Source: Mesorhizobium australicum WSM2073 (lineage in GTDB: Bacteria; Pseudomonadota; Alphaproteobacteria; Rhizobiales; Rhizobiaceae). Taken from it: a DNA stretch of 64,000 bases. Of the stretch, positions 1 to 9,937 are shown one piece after another; position 1 is the first letter of the stretch, and every line of letters begins with the position of its first letter. Where the stretch lies: NCBI RefSeq assembly GCF_000230995.2, contig NC_019973.1, positions 1,240,001 to 1,304,000 on the forward strand, given 5' to 3'. Both the position numbers and the translations under genes were made by a program. Under the pieces are notes generated by a model. The model ran no database searches and was not told the origin of the DNA. It saw only the letters and a list, made by a program, of their open reading frames with translations.

Positions 1-3000
1 TCGTGCCGCGCGACCGCTACGACAGCGTCGTGCGCGAGAAGATCGGCACCTATCTGAAAACCGCGTTCGAGGGCCGGCTGTCGGCCTATTACCCGGCTTT
101 CCCGGAAGGCGGGCTGGCGCGCGTGCACTTCATCATCGGCCGCTCCGGCGGCAAGACGCCGAAGGTCGAGCAGGCAACGATAGAGGCGGCGATCCGAGAC
201 ATCGTGCGCACCTGGGAAGATGCGCTTGCCGATGCGGCCGAAGCCAGCGGCAGCGACCCGGCGTTGAAAGCCATCGCCGCGCGGCTGCCAGAGAGCTACC
301 GGGATACGTTCAGCGCTGGCGTGGCGCTGGCCGATGCCGGACGAATCGCCAAGATCAGCGCCGGCAATCCGATCGCCATCGATTATTACCGCCATGCCGA
401 GCAGAAGCCGCACCAGGCGGCGCTGAAGATCTATCACCATGGCAGCCCGGTGGCACTGTCGCGGCGCGTTCCGGTGCTGGAGAACATCGGCTTCCGCGTC
501 ATCAGCGAGCGGACTTTCGAAGTCGGCGACGACCAGTCGGGCATGGTCTTCATCCACGACATGGAACTGGAGAACAGCTACGGCAAGCCGATCGACCTCG
601 CCGACGGCGGTGCGCTGTTCGAGGACGCTTTCCTGTCGGTGTGGCGGGGCGACGTCGACAATGACGGCTATAACGGCCTCGCCCAGACCGCCGGCCTGTG
701 GTCGGGCGAGATCACCATCCTGCGTGCCTATGGCCGTTACCTGCAGCAGGTCGGCATCCCGCAGAGCCAGGATTTCATCGCCGCCGCACTCAACCGCTAT
801 CCCGAGATCGCGCGCGGCCTGCACGCGCTGTTCATCGCCCGGCTCGGCCCGACGGCCGAAACCGAAGGCGTGGTGGCGGCAAAGCACCTCAAGGCCAAGA
901 TCAAGGATGCGCTGGAGGATGTGCCTAACATTGACGACGACACCATCATCCGCCGCTACCTCAATTTGATCGAAGCCTCGCTGCGCACCAATCATTTCGT
1001 TGCCGATACGAAAGAGAAAGGCCAGTCGCTGGCGATCAAGCTCGAGTCGCAGGCGGTCGAGGGATTGCCGGCGCCGCGGCCATGGCGTGAAATTTTCGTC
1101 TACGGCTCGGAGGTCGAAGGCCTGCACCTGCGCTTCGGCCCGGTTGCGCGTGGCGGCTTGCGCTGGTCCGACCGCGCCCAGGACTATCGCACCGAGGTGC
1201 TCGGCCTGGTCAAGGCGCAACAGGTCAAGAACGCCGTCATCGTGCCGGTCGGCGCCAAGGGCGGCTTCTATCCCAAGAAACTGCCGATGAGCGCCGGACG
1301 CGACGCGATCTTCGAGGCCGGCACATCGGCTTACAAGAACTTCGTTTCCAGCCTGCTCTCGATCACGGACAATATCGGCCTGGACGGCGTCATTCCACCG
1401 GCAGGTGTCGTGCGCCGCGACCAGGACGATCCTTATTTCGTCGTCGCCGCCGACAAGGGCACGGCAACCTTCTCCGACACCGCCAACGCCATCTCCGAAA
1501 AGCACGGCTTCTGGCTCGACGATGCCTTCGCCAGCGGTGGTTCGGCCGGCTACGACCACAAGAAGATGGGCATCACCGCCAAGGGCGCCTGGGAAGCGGT
1601 CAAGCGGCATTTCCGCGAGATGAACCGCGACATCCAGACCTCGCCCTTCTCTGTCGTGGGCGTCGGCGACATGTCGGGCGACGTGTTCGGCAATGGCATG
1701 CTGTTGTCGCCGAAAACGCGGCTGATCGCCGCGTTCGACCATCGCGACATCTTCATCGATCCCGATCCCGACATGGCGGCCTCGATGGCAGAGCGCGAGC
1801 GCATGTTCGCGCTGCCGCGTTCGAGCTGGCAGGACTATGACAAGACCAAGCTGTCGGATGGCGGCGTCATCGTTTCGCGCAGCCAGAAATCGATCACCTT
1901 GCCGGCTGCCGCGGCGGCGGCGATCGGACTTGCCAAGACGACCGCCGCGCCGGTCGAGATCATGACCGCCATTCTCAAGGCGCCGGTCGACCTCTTGTGG
2001 TTCGGCGGCATCGGCACGTATCTCAGGGCATCGACCGAGACCAATGCCGAGGTCGGCGACCGTGCCAACGACGCCATCCGCATCACGGCGCTCGACGTGC
2101 GCGCCAAGGTGATCGGCGAGGGCGCCAACCTGGGTGTGACGCAGCGGGCGCGCATCGAGTTCGGCATGAATGGCGGCCGCTGCAACTCCGACGCGATCGA
2201 CAATTCGGGCGGCGTCAACTGCTCCGACGTCGAGGTCAACATCAAGATCGCTCTGGCGTCGGCAATGCGCAAGGGATCGCTGACGCGGCCGGCGCGCAAC
2301 AAGCTGCTGGCCGAGATGACCGACGAGGTCGGCGGGCTGGTGCTGTCCAACAACTACCAGCAGACGCTGGCGCTTTCGATCGCCCGCAAGCGCGGCCTCG
2401 CCGACATTGCGCATCAGAGCCGCTTCATGACGGCGCTGGAAGCACGTGGCCTGCTCGATCGTGTCGTGGAAACACTGCCGTCGCCGGCAGCGCTTGCCGA
2501 GCGCGAGGCGCGCGGCGAGCCGTTGACCCGGGCCGAGCTCGGCGTGCTGCTCGCCTATGCCAAGATCGTGCTGTTTTCCGACATCGTCGCCAGCGACGTG
2601 CCTGACGATGCGCATTTCGACCGCGACCTGATGGGTTATTTCCCGGACCGGATGGCGAAGAAATACGCTTCCGAGATCCATGGCCACCGGTTGCGCCGCG
2701 AGATCATCGCGCGTGTCGTCGCCAACGATCTGGTCAATCGCGGCGGGCCGTCCTTCGTCAACCGGCTGCAGGAGGCGACGGGGCGCACTGCGGCAGATGT
2801 AGTGCGCACCTTCGCCGTGGTGCGCGATGGCTTTGCGCTGCCCGCGCTCTATCGCGAGATCGACGCGCTCGACAACCAGATCGACGGCCAGGTGCAACTC
2901 GATCTCTATCAGATGGTGAGCCGGCTTATCTATATGAGCAGCGGCTGGTACCTGAAGAACGATGCCGGCACGGCACCGCTCGGCCAGCGCATCGCCGAAC

Positions 3001-3536
3001 TGCAGGATGCGCGCAAGGCGCTGGAGCCCAAGCTCGTTTCGCTGCTGCCGGCTTTTTCGCGCGAGCGGATCGAGGAGAAGCGGCACGGGCTGTTCAAGGC
3101 GGGCGCACCGGAAAAGCTGGCCGAGCAGCTGGCGATGAGCGAGGCGGCGGAGCTCATCCCGGACGTCGCGCTGACGGCCCGCACCGCCGGTGCCGATATC
3201 GTCGCGGCGGCCAAGGCGTTCTTCGCCGTCAGCGATGCCTTCCGCATCCCGCGCGTCGAGGATGCGGCGCGCTCGATCACGCCATCGGACTATTATGACC
3301 AGCTCGCTCTGTCCCGCGCCACCGACACGATCGGCGCGGCGCGGCGCGGCATCGCTATCGCCGCGCTTACCGGCCATGCCGAGGCGGCCGATCCGGTGGC
3401 GGCCTGGCTCGAAGCCGGTGGCGAGCGGGTGGCGCGCATCCGCGAACGGCTGCAGGCGTTGACGGAGGGCGGCGACATCACCGTGTCGCGGCTGTCGGTT
3501 GCGTCGGGGCTGATGAGCGATCTGACGGGCATGTGA
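1..3536 (+). CDS. NAD-specific glutamate dehydrogenase, large type (5' end outside window)
   Basis: Oxidative deamination of glutamate to 2-oxoglutarate with NAD+ in the cytoplasm. The frame is open from the window edge and 1177 residues are visible, so this is the C-terminal three quarters of a protein of the large (about 1600-residue) class. The catalytic region shows GPVARGGLRWSDR and the lysine-rich VKNAVIVPVGAKGGF around visible residues 378-420. The nucleotide-binding part shows GVGDMSGDVFGNGML near 555 and GEGANLGVTQRARIEF near 706. A long helical C-terminal domain follows, typical of this class. The true start lies upstream. The gene ends 85 bp before the preferred start of the MFS gene on the same strand. 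No terminator is evident after it. Identification is secure; the missing N-terminus cannot be judged. Confidence 0.95.
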   Translation, partial: VPRDRYDSVVREKIGTYLKTAFEGRLSAYYPAFPEGGLARVHFIIGRSGGKTPKVEQATIEAAIRDIVRTWEDALADAAEASGSDPALKAIAARLPESYRDTFSAGVALADAGRIAKISAGNPIAIDYYRHAEQKPHQAALKIYHHGSPVALSRRVPVLENIGFRVISERTFEVGDDQSGMVFIHDMELENSYGKPIDLADGGALFEDAFLSVWRGDVDNDGYNGLAQTAGLWSGEITILRAYGRYLQQVGIPQSQDFIAAALNRYPEIARGLHALFIARLGPTAETEGVVAAKHLKAKIKDALEDVPNIDDDTIIRRYLNLIEASLRTNHFVADTKEKGQSLAIKLESQAVEGLPAPRPWREIFVYGSEVEGLHLRFGPVARGGLRWSDRAQDYRTEVLGLVKAQQVKNAVIVPVGAKGGFYPKKLPMSAGRDAIFEAGTSAYKNFVSSLLSITDNIGLDGVIPPAGVVRRDQDDPYFVVAADKGTATFSDTANAISEKHGFWLDDAFASGGSAGYDHKKMGITAKGAWEAVKRHFREMNRDIQTSPFSVVGVGDMSGDVFGNGMLLSPKTRLIAAFDHRDIFIDPDPDMAASMAERERMFALPRSSWQDYDKTKLSDGGVIVSRSQKSITLPAAAAAAIGLAKTTAAPVEIMTAILKAPVDLLWFGGIGTYLRASTETNAEVGDRANDAIRITALDVRAKVIGEGANLGVTQRARIEFGMNGGRCNSDAIDNSGGVNCSDVEVNIKIALASAMRKGSLTRPARNKLLAEMTDEVGGLVLSNNYQQTLALSIARKRGLADIAHQSRFMTALEARGLLDRVVETLPSPAALAEREARGEPLTRAELGVLLAYAKIVLFSDIVASDVPDDAHFDRDLMGYFPDRMAKKYASEIHGHRLRREIIARVVANDLVNRGGPSFVNRLQEATGRTAADVVRTFAVVRDGFALPALYREIDALDNQIDGQVQLDLYQMVSRLIYMSSGWYLKNDAGTAPLGQRIAELQDARKALEPKLVSLLPAFSRERIEEKRHGLFKAGAPEKLAEQLAMSEAAELIPDVALTARTAGADIVAAAKAFFAVSDAFRIPRVEDAARSITPSDYYDQLALSRATDTIGAARRGIAIAALTGHAEAADPVAAWLEAGGERVARIRERLQALTEGGDITVSRLSVASGLMSDLTGM

Positions 3537-3621
3537 GCCAGCGGTTGTCCGTTTGCATGATCATTCGAAACATGCAGACATGGCGCCCGAAATGGGCGGA
3601 GCGGACGCCGGGGGAATCACT

Positions 3622-4995
3622 ATGGCGGTAGAGACAGTGCAGCGGGCATCCGGGCGCGGCATCTGGGGGTGGATGTTCTTCGACTGGGCGGCGCAGCCGT
3701 TCTTCACGGTCGTCACCACCTTCATCTTCGGCCCCTATTTCGTTTCGCGCATGGCGGGCGATCCAACCACTGGCCAGGCCGTCTGGGGTTATGGCATCGC
3801 CGCGGCCGGGCTGGTCATCGCGGTGCTATCGCCGATCCTCGGATCGATCGCCGACCAGACCGGGCCCCGCAAGCCGTGGATCGCGTTTTTCGCGGCGATC
3901 AAGATCACCAGTCTCACCTTGCTCTGGTTCGCCGCGCCGGGTTCCAACCTGTTCCTGGTCGTGGCGCTGTTCTCGCTGGCCTCGGTGGCAGCGGAGTTCT
4001 CCACTGTCTTCAACGATTCCATGATGCCGCGGCTGGTGCCGAAGAGCGAGATCGGCCGCATCTCCAACGTGGCCTGGGGCCTCGGTTATCTCGGCGGCAT
4101 GATCGCACTGATCTTCGTCGTCACCTGCCTGGCCGGCTCGCCGGAGACCGGCAAGACGATCATCGGCATCACCCCGCTGTTCGGGCTCGATCCGCAGCTG
4201 GGCGAGGATGCTCGCGCCACAGGGCCGCTGTCGGCCGGCTGGTATTTCCTGTTCATCCTGCCGATGTTTTTCTTTACGCCCGACGCCATCAAGGGCATCC
4301 CGGTCGGGCCGGCGGTGCGCGAGGGCCTGTCGGAGCTGAAATCGACGCTGGCCGAGGTGCGCAAGCGCGGCGGCATCTTCCGCTTTCTCGTCGCCCGCAT
4401 GATCTACCAGGATGGCGTCAATGCCTTGCTGGCGCTGGGCGGCACCTTCGCGGCGGGCATGTTCCACTGGTCGATCACCGAGATCGGGATGTTCGGCATC
4501 ATCCTCAATATCGTCGCCATCTTTGGCTGCTGGGTCGCCGCCCGCCTGGACACCGCGCTGGGCTCCAAGGCGGTGGTGATGATTTCGCTGGTCATGCTGT
4601 CCATCGCCACTATCGGCGTGGTCTCGACCGGGCCTGGATTCACGCTGCTCGGCCTGATCCAGCTTTCGACCTCCGATTCAGGCGGCCTGTTCGGTACGGC
4701 GGCCGAAAAGGCCTACATCATCTACGGCCTGCTGATCGGCCTGGCCTTCGGGCCGGTGCAGGCCTCGTCGCGCTCCTACATGGCGCGCAGCGTGACCGCA
4801 GCCGAATCCGGTCGCTATTTCGGCATCTATGCGCTGGCCGGTCGGGCGACCAGTTTCCTGGCACCGTTCATGGTGGCGACGATTACCGCCACCAGCGGCT
4901 CGGCCCGGCTTGGCATGGCGGCGATTATTTTGTTCCTGGCCATCGGCATGGCGATCCTGGTTCGCACGCCATATCCGGCGGATCGGCCGGAGTAG
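3622..4995 (+). CDS. MFS transporter, UMF1/Atg22-like
   Basis: Integral membrane permease of 457 residues with about 12 hydrophobic segments. The N-terminus GWMFFDWAAQPFFTVV resembles the W-x-x-(Y/F)-D-W-A signature of the UMF1/Atg22-like branch of the major facilitator superfamily, where substrates are mostly unknown. The loop ADQTGPRKPW fits the cytoplasmic loop between helices 2 and 3. The frame is open from a TTG at 3553, but I prefer the ATG at 3622 because GGGGGA sits about seven bases upstream; the additional 23 residues are polar and do not look like transporter sequence. The gene is convergent with purH, with only 39 bp between the stop codons. Substrate unknown; amino acid export would be a guess. 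Confidence 0.85.
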   Translation: MAVETVQRASGRGIWGWMFFDWAAQPFFTVVTTFIFGPYFVSRMAGDPTTGQAVWGYGIAAAGLVIAVLSPILGSIADQTGPRKPWIAFFAAIKITSLTLLWFAAPGSNLFLVVALFSLASVAAEFSTVFNDSMMPRLVPKSEIGRISNVAWGLGYLGGMIALIFVVTCLAGSPETGKTIIGITPLFGLDPQLGEDARATGPLSAGWYFLFILPMFFFTPDAIKGIPVGPAVREGLSELKSTLAEVRKRGGIFRFLVARMIYQDGVNALLALGGTFAAGMFHWSITEIGMFGIILNIVAIFGCWVAARLDTALGSKAVVMISLVMLSIATIGVVSTGPGFTLLGLIQLSTSDSGGLFGTAAEKAYIIYGLLIGLAFGPVQASSRSYMARSVTAAESGRYFGIYALAGRATSFLAPFMVATITATSGSARLGMAAIILFLAIGMAILVRTPYPADRPE

Positions 4996-5034
4996 ATGCT
5001 TCGATATTCACCCCACTGGCCGCCGAGCGGCAGG
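4993..5034. repeat. Possible decayed copy of the TAG-TGC-GATATTCA palindrome, plus short hairpin between convergent genes
   Basis: The stop codon of the MFS gene and the bases after it read TAGATGCTTCGATATTCA. This matches 16 of 18 bases of the start of the palindromic element at 60250 (TAGGTGCGTCGATATTCA). The rest of the element is not recognisable. Instead a short GCCGC/GCGGC hairpin lies before the purH stop and may act as a terminator for both genes. Confidence 0.4.
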
Positions 5035-6651
5035 TTAGTGCCGGAAATGCCGTACGCCGGTGAAGACCATGGCAATGCCGTGTTCGTCGGCGGCGGCGAT
5101 GACATCGTCGTCGCGCATCGAACCGCCCGGCTGGATCACGGCGGTGGCACCGGCTTCGATGGCCGACAGCAGGCCGTCGGCGAAGGGGAAGAAGGCATCC
5201 GAAGCGACCACCGAGCCCTTGGTCAACGGCTCGGCCATGCCTGCCGTCTCCGCTGCGTCGATCGCCTTGCGCGCGGCGATGCGCGAAGAATCGACCCGGC
5301 TCATCTGGCCGGCGCCGATGCCGACCGTGGCGCCGTCCTTGGCGTAGACGATGGCGTTCGACTTGACGTGCTTGGCGACGCGGAAGGCGAATTTGAGATC
5401 GGCCATTTCAGCCGGCGTCGGCGCGCGCTTCGTTACCACCTTCAGGTCGAGGTCGTCGACCACGGCATTGTCGCGGCCTTGGACCAGCAGGCCGCCTGAA
5501 ACCGACTTGACCGTCGTGCCGGCCGTGCGCGGGTCCGGCAGACCGCTGGTGACCAGCAGGCGCAAATTCTTCTTGGCAGCTATGATTGCAGCAGCCTCGT
5601 CGGTCGCGTCGGGCGCGATGATCACCTCGGTGAAGGTTTTCACGATTTCCTCGGCCGCCTCGGCGTCAAGGGTGCGGTTCAAGGCGACGATGCCGCCGAA
5701 GGCCGAGACCGGGTCGCAGGCGAGCGCCTTGGCGTAGGCCGCTTTCAGCGATGTGCCTTCGGCCACGCCGCACGGATTGGCGTGCTTGATGATGGCGACG
5801 GCGGCCGAGCGATTGGGATCGAATTCGCCGGCCAATTCGAAAGCGGCGTCGGTATCGTTGATGTTGTTGTAGGATAGCTGCTTGCCCTGCAGCTGCCGCG
5901 CCGTGGCGACGCCCGGCCGTTTGTCGCCATTGACGTAGAAGCCGGCGCCCTGGTGCGGGTTCTCGCCGTAGCGCATCACCTCGGCCAGCCTGCCGCCGAA
6001 AGCGCGCCAGGTTGGATGCTCGATCTCCAGCGCCTCGGCGAACCAGCCCGAGATCGCCGCATCGTAGGTGGCGGTGCGGGCGAAGGCCTTCGCCGCCAGC
6101 TTCTTGCGGAAATCCAACGACAGAGAGCCGATGTTCATCTCCAGCGCGTTGAGCACAGCGGCGTAATCGCCGGGATCGGTGACGATGGCTACATAGGCGT
6201 GGTTCTTGGCCGAGGCGCGGATCATCGCCGGGCCGCCAATGTCGATGTTCTCGACGATCGCCGCGTAGTCGGCGCCGGAGCGGCGGACTTCCTCGAACGG
6301 GTAAAGATTGGAGACGACGAGATCGATCGGCTCGATGCCGTATTTGCGCATCGCCAATGCGTGCTCGGGGTCGTCGCGCACGCCAAGCAGCGCGCCATGC
6401 ACGGACGGGTGCAGCGTCTTGACGCGGCCATCCATGATCTCGGGGAAGCCGGTGAGCTCGGAGACGTCGCGCACCGCCATGCCGGCCTCGGCGATCGCTT
6501 TTGCCGTGCCGCCGGTGGAGACCAGCTCGACGCCGGCCGCGGCCAGTGCCCTGGCAAAGTCGATCAAGCCCGTCTTGTCGAAGACGGAGAGCAGCGCACG
6601 GCGGACCGGAACGAGGTCCGGGGCGGGAATGTTTTTGGCAGGAACGGCCAT
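5035..6651 (-). CDS. purH: Bifunctional AICAR formyltransferase / IMP cyclohydrolase
   Basis: Catalyses the last two steps of de novo IMP synthesis: formylation of AICAR with 10-formyltetrahydrofolate, then ring closure. The 538-residue protein has the N-terminal MGS-like cyclohydrolase domain ([13 protein letters not shown], then [10 protein letters not shown] and a [12 protein letters not shown] loop) followed by the formyltransferase domain. The catalytic Lys-His pair is K289-H290 in [13 protein letters not shown]. The C-terminus GVRHFRH is typical. The start at 6651 begins MAVPAKN; the frame runs 36 codons further upstream with low-complexity sequence that I exclude. It lies downstream of the heparinase-like gene on the same strand with about 105 bp between them. 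No purine riboswitch-like structure was seen upstream. Confidence 0.96.
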   Translation of the reverse strand: MAVPAKNIPAPDLVPVRRALLSVFDKTGLIDFARALAAAGVELVSTGGTAKAIAEAGMAVRDVSELTGFPEIMDGRVKTLHPSVHGALLGVRDDPEHALAMRKYGIEPIDLVVSNLYPFEEVRRSGADYAAIVENIDIGGPAMIRASAKNHAYVAIVTDPGDYAAVLNALEMNIGSLSLDFRKKLAAKAFARTATYDAAISGWFAEALEIEHPTWRAFGGRLAEVMRYGENPHQGAGFYVNGDKRPGVATARQLQGKQLSYNNINDTDAAFELAGEFDPNRSAAVAIIKHANPCGVAEGTSLKAAYAKALACDPVSAFGGIVALNRTLDAEAAEEIVKTFTEVIIAPDATDEAAAIIAAKKNLRLLVTSGLPDPRTAGTTVKSVSGGLLVQGRDNAVVDDLDLKVVTKRAPTPAEMADLKFAFRVAKHVKSNAIVYAKDGATVGIGAGQMSRVDSSRIAARKAIDAAETAGMAEPLTKGSVVASDAFFPFADGLLSAIEAGATAVIQPGGSMRDDDVIAAADEHGIAMVFTGVRHFRH

Positions 6652-6755
6652 GGCTGGCGGCCTTTCATGTCTGGAGGAGCGTGCCCGCGCCGTAGCACAT
6701 GAGGCTCGGAAATCAAGCATTGGCTTTTTCGCGGCATGCCATTGCCGCCGCAAGC

Positions 6756-8480
6756 TCAATTGTTTTCGGGATAACCGGCGATCTTTGTGCGGGTCAGCTG
6801 CCAGTGGACATCGGCAATTTCGGACGCCTTGAAGGCGAGTACGATCTGGCGGCTGCGGCGCGGACCGCCAAGACCGGCGAAATAGATCGATTCCTCAACT
6901 TCGGGCACCACTTCGCTGGAGGTGAACACCCAGGTATCGGCCTGATCGCCGGTCAGGACCAGCCGCTCCTGCTGGTCCTGCAGCAGATTGATGTCGGGGT
7001 GGATGTGAAAGCGCACGGTGATGAAATCGCGGCCATTGTTGCGGATCGCTGTGCTGCCCGGCCGCTGGAACCCGTCCCGGCCCACCAGCACATTGCCGTC
7101 CGAGGAGAGTTTCAGCTCGCGCTCATGCAGGAAGCCGAAACGCTGGAGATAGCCGTCATGACGGGCGATGAAGCCGTGGACGCCCTTCTGGTCGATGCGC
7201 TTGCACTGCACTTGCTGCGGGCCGCCGATCAACGGTGAACCCAACTGGTCGTTTACCCGCAGCGCGTGGGTGAAACGCGCCGAAGACGTGTCGTTGATGG
7301 TGGCCGTCGAATGCGCGGCGGTGGCGCGGGCCAGCGGCCGGAACTCGGCGGCGCCGTAGGTGTCGATGCCGGCATTGACGATGTAGTGCTGGCGGCCCGA
7401 CGACAGTTCAAAGGCAAGGCAGCCGGCATGCGCTGCATTGGACACGTCGACCGGTGGCGGCAGGCCGGTATCGGCTATGACGGTGGTGCCGCCCATCGCC
7501 AGCCGCTCATAGCCCGAATGCGGCGCATGCAGCAGCGGTGCGCCGGCGGTGTCGTCATGGCGCAGGATGGTGGCGATGCGGTCATGGATGGTGGCGCCCA
7601 TGCCGTTGAACCGGGCGAGGCTGCCGTCCTGGTGGCGGAAGAAACGCAATGCCGGCAGCATGCGGTCGATGGCACCGATCAGCGCCTGCGGCGGCGCTTC
7701 GGCCTGGTTGGCATAGGTCTGGCGCAGCGGCAGGAGGTCGGCGAGGATTTCCAGCACCGCCATTGGATTGCGCGAGATGTGACCGCCGTCGGCAAGGATC
7801 TGGCGATTGAGTTCCCCGGCGAGGTTGCGGGTGGCGCCGCGCAGCGCCGAGGCCGGCGCCGGCAGGGACAGCGCCGCGAAGGCCAGGGCGATGCGGGCGC
7901 GCAGCCGGTCCTTGCCGTCGGGCATTTCGCGCGCCATCGACCTGAGATAGCGGATCTGCATGGCCAGCGATTTCAGGAAAGCGCGGTAGAAGGGGAACTC
8001 GGCACCCTGCAGCACGATGGAGGAGTGCTGCAGCCAGGCAATGATGCGTTTGGCGGTCGTGCCTGGCTCCCAGGCAACGCCCGAAATATGATTGCCATGC
8101 ATCGCGATCCAGTCCGAAACCAGGGCACGGGCGTTGGCGGCGGCAAGCTCGGTGCCGGCGGCGCGCATATGGCGCAGCCAGCGGAAGCCATGCAGCGTTT
8201 TCTGCCAACCGTGATTGGGGACATTAATCTGGAAAGGGGATTTGCCGCCGGTCTCGACCAGGTGGCCGGACAGGGGATAACGGCCGTAGTAGATCTCGAG
8301 CGCGATCTGCGGATCGGCGAGGCGCAGGTCCGGCGGTGCGATCAGGACACGTTCGGGCGTGCGGCCCGAATAGCGCCAGCGATAGATCGGCCCGGCGCGC
8401 AGGCGCCGGCGCGTCTTGCACCAGAACTCCTTCGCGACCAGCGTCCACAGACGCGTCGTGTTGCCGGCAGCAAGTGCCAA
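6756..8480 (-). CDS. Heparinase II/III family protein
   Basis: A 574-residue protein with the two-part layout of the heparinase II/III family: an N-terminal helical (alpha/alpha toroid-like) half and a beta-rich C-terminal half. The family histidine region appears as [18 protein letters not shown] around residue 388, and a conserved [11 protein letters not shown] block lies just before it. No signal peptide is obvious: the N-terminus [14 protein letters not shown] is followed by basic residues, so it may act inside the cell or be exported by another route. Rhizobial members at this locus are usually annotated only at family level; the substrate (an acidic polysaccharide) is unknown. It is upstream of purH on the same strand. 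The start ATG at 8480 is unambiguous, with no better upstream start. Confidence 0.85.
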   Translation of the reverse strand: MALAAGNTTRLWTLVAKEFWCKTRRRLRAGPIYRWRYSGRTPERVLIAPPDLRLADPQIALEIYYGRYPLSGHLVETGGKSPFQINVPNHGWQKTLHGFRWLRHMRAAGTELAAANARALVSDWIAMHGNHISGVAWEPGTTAKRIIAWLQHSSIVLQGAEFPFYRAFLKSLAMQIRYLRSMAREMPDGKDRLRARIALAFAALSLPAPASALRGATRNLAGELNRQILADGGHISRNPMAVLEILADLLPLRQTYANQAEAPPQALIGAIDRMLPALRFFRHQDGSLARFNGMGATIHDRIATILRHDDTAGAPLLHAPHSGYERLAMGGTTVIADTGLPPPVDVSNAAHAGCLAFELSSGRQHYIVNAGIDTYGAAEFRPLARATAAHSTATINDTSSARFTHALRVNDQLGSPLIGGPQQVQCKRIDQKGVHGFIARHDGYLQRFGFLHERELKLSSDGNVLVGRDGFQRPGSTAIRNNGRDFITVRFHIHPDINLLQDQQERLVLTGDQADTWVFTSSEVVPEVEESIYFAGLGGPRRSRQIVLAFKASEIADVHWQLTRTKIAGYPENN

Positions 8481-8855
8481 AACCCCTCCTGGTCGTCCTC
8501 TATCCCAAGCACAAGCTTATATGATTCAAGAACTTATGCGAAGGCGGATTTCGCCTCGGTAAGGCGCGCAACGGGCCGTGGCCGGGTCGCCCCTAAAAAA
8601 GTCACGTCTTTTCCGGGCCATACAGCCGGTTTTCCTGCGACTTATGTCTTCTTGCGGCGGCGGCCAAACGCGCTGGGCCAACAGTTTTCGCGGTCCCGAA
8701 AGGGCCGCGGAACGCGGAAGGCATCGCCGATATAGACCCTCGTCGCGACCGTTCGATCGAATCGGTAGCCGCCGCAATTGCCTCGCGAACAGGATGCGCG
8801 GCTGAAATGGCGTGAGCAGATGGAGGTCGGTTTCCTATCCATAGGAAGGGGCCGA
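8481..8855. other. Gene-free divergent intergenic region
   Basis: About 375 bp between the divergent heparinase-like and dioxygenase-like genes. Short open frames exist on both strands but none has a ribosome-binding site together with protein-like composition. The stretch near 8508-8540 is locally AT-rich and is the likely promoter area for the leftward gene. I see no RNA gene or repeat here. Confidence 0.5.
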
Positions 8856-9836
8856 ATGATAAGGTATTCTCCGGCCAAGGTCGAACCGATCCAGGTGATT
8901 GAAATGTCGGTATCAACGGATGAGCAGGCATTTCCGGACACCCCGCCGGTTGCCCTCACAGCTGACGGCAAGCTGCTGTCGACAATGCCGAACAGGCTCG
9001 GATACCTTTCCGCGACCGACCCGTCCGTCGGCATTGAAGCCATCCGGCATCTTTATGCGACCCAAGGCTATGTCTGGCTGAAGGGCCTTTTGCCCCGCAG
9101 GGAAGTGATCGATTTTCGTGGCTGGGTGCTTTCCCATCTTGCCGAGAGCGGGCTTTTGGAACCCGGGACGGATCCCTCGCTCGGCATCGCTTCGGATCGT
9201 GCCATCGACCGTCAGCTCGCCGAGCGCCGGCTGATGTCGGTGGTCCGGTCAACCGGCTATGAAGGCTTTTGCGCGCAGCCGCGCCTGTCGCGCTTGATGG
9301 ACGCTTTCGTGGGCGGCCTATCCTATCTGCACAAACGCAAGATCATGCGCTTCACCTTGCCTGGAACGGCCACCGCGACGCCGGCGCATTACGATCTCGT
9401 CTATCTGCGCGGAGGCACCGACCGGGTGGTGACGACCTGGATACCGATCGGCGACACGACCATCGACATGGGCGGCCTGGTCTACCTGGAGGGATCACAC
9501 GCCGTCGGCGCCGCCCTGGAGGGACAGTTCAACAAGGACAATTCCGCTCTCAGTCCGCAGGAGCGCATCAGTGCCTATAATCGCAACATGAGTGAGGGCG
9601 GCTGGGTGTCGAAGGACCTGCCCGATATGGCGGAGCGGTTCGACACGCGCTGGCTGATGGCGGATTTCGAAGCGGGCGACATCGTCCTTCACTCGCCCTA
9701 CATGATCCATGCCTCGACGACCAACCAGAGCCTCGATGGGTTGATCCGGCTGTCGACCGATATCCGCTACCAGAATGTCGACGACGAAATCGATGCCCGC
9801 TGGGGCAATCATTGGAGCCTTGATGACATGCTTTAG
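8856..9836 (+). CDS. Phytanoyl-CoA dioxygenase (PhyH) family Fe(II)/2-oxoglutarate oxygenase
   Basis: Predicted non-haem iron, 2-oxoglutarate-dependent hydroxylase of 326 residues. The facial triad can be read: H178 and D180 in AHYDLVYLRGG, and H285 in HSPYMIHASTTN, followed by an arginine in LIRLSTDIRYQ that would bind 2-oxoglutarate. Start choice: ATG at 8856 has AGGAAGGGG about five bases upstream; ATG at 8904 (MSVSTDEQ) is an alternative, and the frame extends back to 8778. The gene is in the opposite orientation to both flanking genes. Its stop codon TAG is the first three bases of a 104-bp repeat that fills the gap to rsmB. Substrate unknown; the orientation and repeat make it a candidate late arrival in a core gene block. 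Confidence 0.8.
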   Translation: MIRYSPAKVEPIQVIEMSVSTDEQAFPDTPPVALTADGKLLSTMPNRLGYLSATDPSVGIEAIRHLYATQGYVWLKGLLPRREVIDFRGWVLSHLAESGLLEPGTDPSLGIASDRAIDRQLAERRLMSVVRSTGYEGFCAQPRLSRLMDAFVGGLSYLHKRKIMRFTLPGTATATPAHYDLVYLRGGTDRVVTTWIPIGDTTIDMGGLVYLEGSHAVGAALEGQFNKDNSALSPQERISAYNRNMSEGGWVSKDLPDMAERFDTRWLMADFEAGDIVLHSPYMIHASTTNQSLDGLIRLSTDIRYQNVDDEIDARWGNHWSLDDML

Positions 9837-9937
9837 AGTGGTACAGCGTTTGATGGGATCGCCGACCGTTCTAACTCTTTGTTATCACGCAATTCCGGAC
9901 GGAAAACCGTTACACGCTTTTCCCGGGATTGCTTTAG
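9834..9937. repeat. 104-bp intergenic repeat, copy A
   Basis: Alignable end to end with the element at 49210-49314 (shared CTAACTCTTTGT core, ACGCAATTCC block and matching ends). It contains an imperfect hairpin GCAATTCCGG (9889-9898) with CCGGGATTGC (9923-9932). The left end TAG is the stop codon of the dioxygenase gene, and TTA at 9934-9936 near the right end is the TAA stop of rsmB on the other strand. The element therefore occupies the whole convergent gap and may also act as a terminator. Confidence 0.8.

Noticed and set aside
3553..3621. Longer N-terminus of the MFS gene from TTG 3553
   Set aside because: The added 23 residues are His/Asp-rich and polar, with no ribosome-binding site, whereas ATG 3622 has a good one.
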